From the NCBI GenBank assembly GCA_030770535.1, contig JASVEC010000014.1, positions 1,054,001-1,118,000 of the forward strand: a stretch of 64,000 bases of DNA, written 5' to 3'. The DNA comes from Batkoa obscura (lineage: Eukaryota > Entomophthoromycota > Entomophthoromycetes > Entomophthorales > Batkoaceae). A model generated the notes under the pieces. That model had not been told where the DNA came from, did not search any database, and worked only from the letters and a program-made list of their open reading frames with translations. This document shows positions 58,335 through 64,000 of this stretch, in pieces; the stretch's first letter is position 1, and every line of letters starts with the position of its first letter. The position numbers were made by a program, and so were the translations under genes.

Positions 58335-58430
58335 TGGGGATGTTTTTTTGTCTTCATTACTTTTTCCATTTTTAGCGCTATTTTAGTGGAAAGATTGTTA
58401 GCAAAATTCTTGAACGAAAAAATACATCCA
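58335..58430 (+). mobile_element. ~100-bp miniature TIR element, copy 18
   Basis: Well-preserved left end TGGGGATGT, right end ACATCCACA, flanked by TATA on both sides. Confidence 0.8.
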
Positions 58431-58900
58431 CATATATTATAAACATTTTATTTATTTTTTATTTTTGCCTAATAACATAATGTTTTGTTTATTAAAATAT
58501 TGAAAAACTGTAGTAATAAAATTTAGAAAAAAAAGTAACAGGAGACTGACAAATCCTAATACTGAGAATGAGTGACACAGTAAGTTGATTATCAGGCTGC
58601 AAAAATTAGATTGAAATTAATGATTTATACTTTAGGCTCAAAAAAGATCAAGTGGAGTTTTAACTCATTTTTAAATAATTTATAAATATTTATATAAGAT
58701 TTGACTGTGGTTTAGTTACCAAAGTTTAAACAGATTAATTTTCGTATAATGAATATTGTAATATTGGCTCAAATGATTGAATTGATTTAAATGATTAAAT
58801 TTGTTTAAATAACACCAAAAGCTATTAAATATTTTAAAAATATAAGTATCACTAGTAAGAAGGGAAAGTTTGGGAAATTAGTTAAAGTACTAATATTGTA

Positions 58901-58991
58901 TAGAAATATATTTTTAATTTCATCACTTTTTAAGCACTATTTGAGCAGAAAGATTGTTAATAAAATTCTTAAACAGAAAAATATATCCGCA
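58901..58991 (+). mobile_element. miniature TIR element, copy 19 (left end decayed)
   Basis: Core TTTTTAAGCACTATTTGAGC and right end ATATCCGCA recognisable; the left ~15 bp are eroded. Confidence 0.65.
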
Positions 58992-59189
58992 TATGCTATT
59001 TCTTCGCTTGTGAAAAGAATCTCTGTATTGATAATTTATCAAATTCTTATTGAAAATAATGCACGCATTTATTCTAGATCTGTGTTTAACTAATGTTGAG
59101 TTATATTATAACAATAATTTGGTTTTTTAATAACCTATCTTAACTAAATTTTATCAAATAAAAACTTTCAATATCAAACATACAATATA

Positions 59190-59286
59190 AAGGTGTCTTT
59201 CTAGTATCATCTTTTTTTTAGTTTTTTAAGTGCTATTGGATGGAAAAAGGGTTAGTAAATTTCTTAAACAAAAAAGAGTATTCACA
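59190..59286 (+). mobile_element. miniature TIR element, copy 20 (strongly decayed)
   Basis: Recognised by TTTTTTAAGTGCTATTGGATGGAAAA-like core split by substitutions; both TIRs are poor. Confidence 0.55.
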
Positions 59287-59819
59287 TATGTATATTTTGA
59301 AAGGTAATGATAACCAATATATAAATAATTTTTTTGACAAAGTTAACACACAGTTCATTTTTATTTTAATAATATCAAAAATATTAATTTAAGTAACACA
59401 GCCATTTCTTGTATTAAATTCAGAGGTAATTGAAACTGGTGGATGTAACGTTTGATTTGATTTAAGCCAATAATAGGATCTTTGACATGGCGTTTATTGT
59501 TAAATTTAGACACTTCATTAAGTTCTTTGATTAATAAGATACATTTTGTTTTGATTCACTATATATATTATCATGATGCAAAATTGACCCTTGACGTAGC
59601 AAATTAATGAGTGAAAAAGCAATAACATATTTGATAATAAAAAGGTACTTAATATTGGACTGAAATTTATGCTTGGGGTTGAATTGACGTGTCTTAGTAA
59701 AATTTCTGCGGTTCAATCTTTTATCTAACCTTCTGTTTAAACAATATATGATAACTTGACTACCATTGTTAAACACTAGTTTTAATTCTAGATTTGTAAG
59801 TCAAACAGGTTACAGATCA
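59287..59819. other. intergenic or decayed 3' part of the 60-kb gene
   Basis: On the minus strand around 59680-59776 the frame includes VIIYCLNRRLDKRLNRR, which could be a further exon of the uncertain gene at 59820-60637, but no splice set joins them cleanly. Confidence 0.3.
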
Positions 59820-60637
59820 ACCATAGCAGGTGAATAGTAAAGTGTAATAATAACATGACGAATCAATACTTTGAGGTGTCTTTTAGAATTAAATTCATAA
59901 TCATTTATTCTTTCTTCTAATTCCTTTCTACTATATTCAATTTCGCCTTTTACTAATTTTTTGGCCTTGAATTAAATTATTAATATACTCAAACAGTTCA
60001 TAAATTCCTTTTAAAGCAATAATAAATTAGTGATAGGTATATTATAGTAATCCTTATATACTTTATAAGCCTCCTTTACTTTTTGTATGTGAGTCAATAT
60101 TTTTATATTCACTTCAATAAAATGTTTAGCATACAAGTATGGGTACTTATTCATGGCCTTATGGCATCTTTCTTTGTTATTATTACATCTGCTCAAGTTT
60201 TCTATAAAACGACGCAAGAGATCCTCATTTAAAATTTGATGAAAAGTACATCTGATGGATAAAGTGGTATAATGAAATAGGTAAGTTGAATAATTTTCCA
60301 TGTTCTTCTACCTTGCAGCAGTTCATTTTGTCTTGTGTCCATACCATTTAAAGCATCAAATAAATCATTGTTTATATTATACTCTAAACATTGAGCCATT
60401 CTTATAGCATCTAAAAATATCGTCTAGAAAGATTATAACTGAATAAAATAAACTAACATAAGACAATAATCCCAAAGTTACCATATAGTTATAGTCAGGA
60501 TCAGAGTAGGATTGCGTCAAAGTCACTTTTATTGTCTGTAAAGTTTTCCTATAGATCTGACTATGAGTTATACTATCTCGTGGAAGAACAAAGCAAACGA
60601 AGAAAGCAATTAAGGTATAAGATAGAACATTTGGCAC
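59820..60637 (-). CDS. uncertain multi-exon gene with N-terminal signal-like segment
   Basis: Exon 1 (60637 to about 60483) starts MPNVLSYTLIAFFVCFVLPR, a plausible signal peptide. A GTAACT-to-CTAG intron would join it to an exon encoding IRMAQCLEYNINNDLFDALN. Further coding-like stretches include FIENLSRCNNNKERCHKAMN (ending near 60010) and EIEYSRKELEERINDYEFNS (59820-59990). The reading phase does not close at the second junction (around 60240-60310), so the gene may be frameshifted or have an unseen exon. No family recognised. Confidence 0.35.
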
Positions 60638-61687
60638 TTTCTTTGTTAAAACTACCCTTAAATTAAGTTCATCAGATTATACATTACATGGATCTACAAC
60701 ATTGATGAAAAAATTGAATTATATTCTAAAAATGACCACAAGCCTGGTTTGTTTTTATTCCATTAATGCTTCTCAATATTATGCTTCCTATCAAAAGTGA
60801 CGAAATGATATTAGTTTTGAAACTCTTCTACAATATAATCTCAAGCTAGAAATTTTTTTTCTAGATTTCATCATTGCTATGACTCTTTTATTAATTTACT
60901 ATTTAGAATTCCTTTCCAACCCATTTTAGATATTCCAAAAATTAAATATTACCAAGTATTAAAACTATTGACATTTATTCTTTCTTTAAATTATAGGTTT
61001 GAATGAGAATCTAGCTGCTTAAACATATTATTTAATGTACGACTAATGCCATCTAATTTTAATTTTATTACATCTACTCTACTCCCTATTCTTACATTTA
61101 TTTTTGAATTTGACACCACATTTGAGTTTCCTTTTGTTATTATTTCGTTACATTATTTGTATTCCCATTGAAATTTATTTTGAACTCAAGAAACAATATG
61201 AAAATATTTTAAATCTGAAAATAAGGACTTTGGTAGAACTAATCATAATAAAAAAATTGTTAGCACTTTTTGTTTTTTGTATCTAATAGTATAATAAATG
61301 AAATAAAAATAAGATCATTTATAGTATCATTTCGTACTCATAAGTCTATTATTTGAAGAAATTATAAAACCATTATAAAATATTCTTATTTTAATAAAGA
61401 TATTGGCTTTTCAATGTGGATTATGTTTTTTGCTGCTGTTTATATTTTTAAAATTTATTAAGTATAGAAAATGAGCAAAAAAATAAAGTCAAAGACATCT
61501 CCCTAACACTCAAAATTTAAGGGAGGTAGCAAATGGTCAAGGTCCGCTGAATTGATTGGCTTTTAAAATTTTAGATTATACCTCATTCTAACCAAAATTA
61601 ACATCATTATCTAATCCAATCAAAAGCCTATTTAAAAGTAATGAAAAATGAAATGATTTTTCAAAATTCTTTACTTGATCTTTTATA
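60638..61687. other. intergenic, no gene seen
   Basis: AT-rich; short ORFs here have no protein-like character. It includes the promoter of the cytochrome b561 gene. Confidence 0.45.
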
Positions 61688-62336
61688 ATGGTTAGTAGCC
61701 TAGTGATACTATTAGGAAGTATAAGTTTATGCTTATCTTTTTTATATATCACTTTAAAACAAGATATATGGCTTATCTTTAATTGGCATCCACTTTTAAT
61801 GACCTTATATTTCACTTTTCATACTTATGGTAAGTTAACAATTTATGATATTTTTTTATTGATCAGTTTAACTAACTTAATTAGCGATTTCTCGATTACA
61901 AAAACCAAAGAATAAAGCTAATAAAGAACGATCTGTTATTTTGCATCAATTATTTCATTTAATTTCGGTAGTATTACAATTACTTGGTTTTATTGCTGTT
62001 TATTATCACAAATTTCATCGAGGTGCTCAACATTTTACTTCATGGCATGGGTTTTTAGGTCTTGTTGTAATATTAAGCACCTTCCCAGTTATTGCATTTG
62101 GTTCCTTTTCAATTTATTTCCCAAATGTTTTAGATAAACCAATGATTAAAAAAGCAATTTATTTTCATCGAATGTTTGGTTATTTGTTATATTTATTATT
62201 ATGTATCACTTATATTACTGGATTACAAAGCAGTTGGCTAGAAAGGATTATTGGTCCACATGCTTGGATGTTTGTATTGTTGGCCCTCTCTATTCTATCC
62301 TTATTATACCGTGTTAATATTAAAAAATTAATTTAA
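61688..62336 (+). CDS. cytochrome b561 (CYB561D-like) transmembrane protein
   Basis: Two exons, 61688-61829 and 61885-62336 (intron 55 bp, CTAAC branch site), encode 197 aa. Five to six hydrophobic helices. Candidate heme-ligand histidines: His34 in NWHPLL, His68 or His72 in LHQLFH, His102 in SWHGFLG and His142 in YFHRMFG; the 34-to-40-residue spacing fits the two-heme b561 core. Such proteins carry electrons across membranes from ascorbate or a similar donor. No DOMON or reductase domain is attached, like animal CYB561D1/D2. Start ATG directly precedes the first helix. Confidence 0.8.
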
Positions 62337-62444
62337 ATAAATAGGTTACAGTATCTTATCATAAGTTAGGTTTATTACTTATTACTAAGCTAGTTTATTT
62401 AAATGAAAAATAAACTCAACAGATAATCATATCTATTTAACAGA

Positions 62445-64000
62445 TTATACTACTTTTACTTTAAATTTAACATTGAAGCAACCCTCTTTAGGTGCAGTAA
62501 AAGAGAGTGTTTGAGGAGTCAAAGTATAATCTTTAGATAGCAATTCAAGTTCGAAATTAGTGAGTAAATGAATAATTATAAGTTCCATCATAGTTTGGGC
62601 GAGACTAAAAACCGACCAATTAATGAAAGCAATTAAAATAATAGTTCAATAAATACTCACTTTCTTCCAATACATGCTCGGTTGCCCACTGAAAATGGTA
62701 TAAATTTACTGTTGTTTGCTATCAATTGATTATGTTTGATCCATCTTTCTGGTTTAAATTCATTTGCATCTTGACCCCATAATGATTCACTAGTATGTAA
62801 AGTGTGTGCATTGGATCCTACTTCAGTTCCTTCAGGTAAATAATAACCTTCAATTACTTTACCATTCTTAGGTATAAGTCTCCATAAAACATCTGGAACC
62901 CCTGAAATTAAGCGCATACTTTCTTTAATACATGCTTTAAGATATTTCATTTCACTTCGATTAATTTTACTTATATCCTTTTCCTCATTCACTTTTTGAT
63001 TAATTTCATTTGATAAAACTTCCAACTTAGCTGGATTCTTCAATAAGAGATAGAAGAACCTTTAATAAAAGTTAGCAAGTTTCATTTTGTTTGTTTTATA
63101 ATTTAATATTACCAAGTCAAGGCATTAGCAGTGGAATCTGAACCAGCAACACTATTGAAATTAGATTAATAAGCTTTAGAATCTGATTAATTTGTATTAC
63201 ATTTGAGATAATGCTTCACTAGCAAGTTCGTAATCACTTAATTTTTCATTAGTTTCTGAGTTTATCGCTTCAATTAAAGAGTTTAAAACAGTATCTTCTT
63301 TCTTAATTTCCTTAGCTTCTTTAACACAATTTAAAGCAAAAGTCATTACTTTCCTATAATAAATATTGGGAAATAATTTAAGAAACAGAATTGCTTCAGC
63401 AATGAAAAAATAAATAAAGCCTTTGTTTAACCAATCTTGAATCTCTGCTTTACCAGTTTTAAGGGCATTAAAACTTTTTCCAAAACTAACAACACCGATA
63501 ATATCTAAAGTAGTTAATTTAAATAATCCTAATAAATCGATTGTAGAATCTGTTTCAAGTTTCTCATGGATTGTTTTAATCAATGGATTAATGCCACCAT
63601 CAATCACTTTATATTCAACTGTTTTAATAAAAGTGAGGGAAAATGAAGGCATCAATATCTTTTTTCTTTTTTTATGCTCTTGTTTATCCGTCATAGAAAA
63701 TAAATTTTTTAACAATTTTTGCACTTTTTTATAAAAGCTGCCTTTAATACAATTAGGATCTAAATATATTTTTTCAACACCTTCTTCAGTTGATATAATT
63801 ACTTTAGTCCATCCTATGTTTCATTTAATTTATTGATTTGATTAGCTATGAAATTCCTTACCAACTCTTACTATTGGACCATATTTCTTGTGGTATTTAT
63901 CATAACGTTGATAAGCCTTGAAATCTAAAGTTAACACGTCGTCCAGTTGTGGAAAGAGTAATAACAATAATGGCCCAGGTATATCTTTCAATGGACTGAT
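62445..64000 (-). CDS. cytochrome P450, N-terminus beyond window
   Basis: Exons 64000-63862 (open at the edge), 63813-63201, 63151-63113, 63059-62661 and 62604-62445 join in frame. The visible start contains the proline-rich hinge LKDIPGP and KYHKKYGPIVRVG. I-helix VAGSDSTANAL is created by splicing the 39-nt exon. Other hallmarks: K-helix ESMRL (E-x-x-R), FKPERW, and the heme loop FIPFSVGNRACIGR with the Cys thiolate. The C-terminal exon begins NLAQTMMELIIIHLLTNFEL. A microsomal membrane anchor would lie in the missing part. Family and substrate cannot be assigned. Confidence 0.85.

Overview
The window looks like nuclear DNA of a very AT-rich, early-diverging fungus. Genes are broken by many short introns (about 45-70 bp, GT-AG, often with a CTAAC or TACTAAC branch site), and Asn runs, A/T homopolymers and small transposons are common. 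The gene content is fungal: Bmt2, Fol3, a Tgl4/5-type lipase, Vid27, an UPF0643 protein, a Ste20/Avo3-type Rictor and an F-box/LRR protein. Base composition and gene style recall Entomophthoromycotina such as Conidiobolus, but the species is a guess. Exon structures below were read by eye from splice signals, open frames and remembered family sequences; no search was run.

Layout. 0-5.3 kb is mostly empty, with one decayed gene. 5.4-6.5 kb holds BMT2. 6.7-9.2 kb is an apparently complete DNA transposon with terminal inverted repeats (TIRs) and an intact transposase-like ORF. FOL3 (-) and the 27-exon Rictor gene (+) share a 163-bp divergent promoter, followed by the TGL4/5-type lipase to 20.1 kb. 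21-24 kb is a nest of repeats: ~100-bp miniature elements, rearranged pieces of the 6.7-kb-locus transposon, and two nearly identical 460-bp units in inverted orientation. 24-30 kb carries a small membrane protein, the F-box/LRR gene, another transposon relic and a histidine acid phosphatase.

31.2-42.5 kb is the most unusual part. An intact RRP41 exosome gene is followed by three tandem copies of a ~3-kb segment. Each copy contains the last exon of RRP41 (relics in copies 2 and 3), a minus-strand ZNRD2/SSSCA1-like zinc-ribbon gene (intact only in copy 3), and a divergently oriented Tc1/IS630-type transposase-like gene (open in all three copies). A fourth, broken transposase-like copy lies downstream. 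All copies lack the first catalytic Asp of the DDE triad. The host-gene copies decayed while the transposase-like ORFs stayed open, which points to a co-opted transposase-derived gene family.

43-53 kb is compact housekeeping sequence: a bZIP factor (-), an eEF1B-gamma-type GST (+), an ACSF3-type acyl-CoA synthetase (+), RPN5 (-) and VID27 (-). 53.4-54.9 kb is a nested transposon relic. An UPF0643 gene lies at 56.8 kb, a doubtful multi-exon gene near 60 kb, a cytochrome b561 gene at 61.7 kb, and a cytochrome P450 gene runs off the right edge. No rRNA, convincing tRNA gene, CRISPR array or retrovirus-like element was seen.
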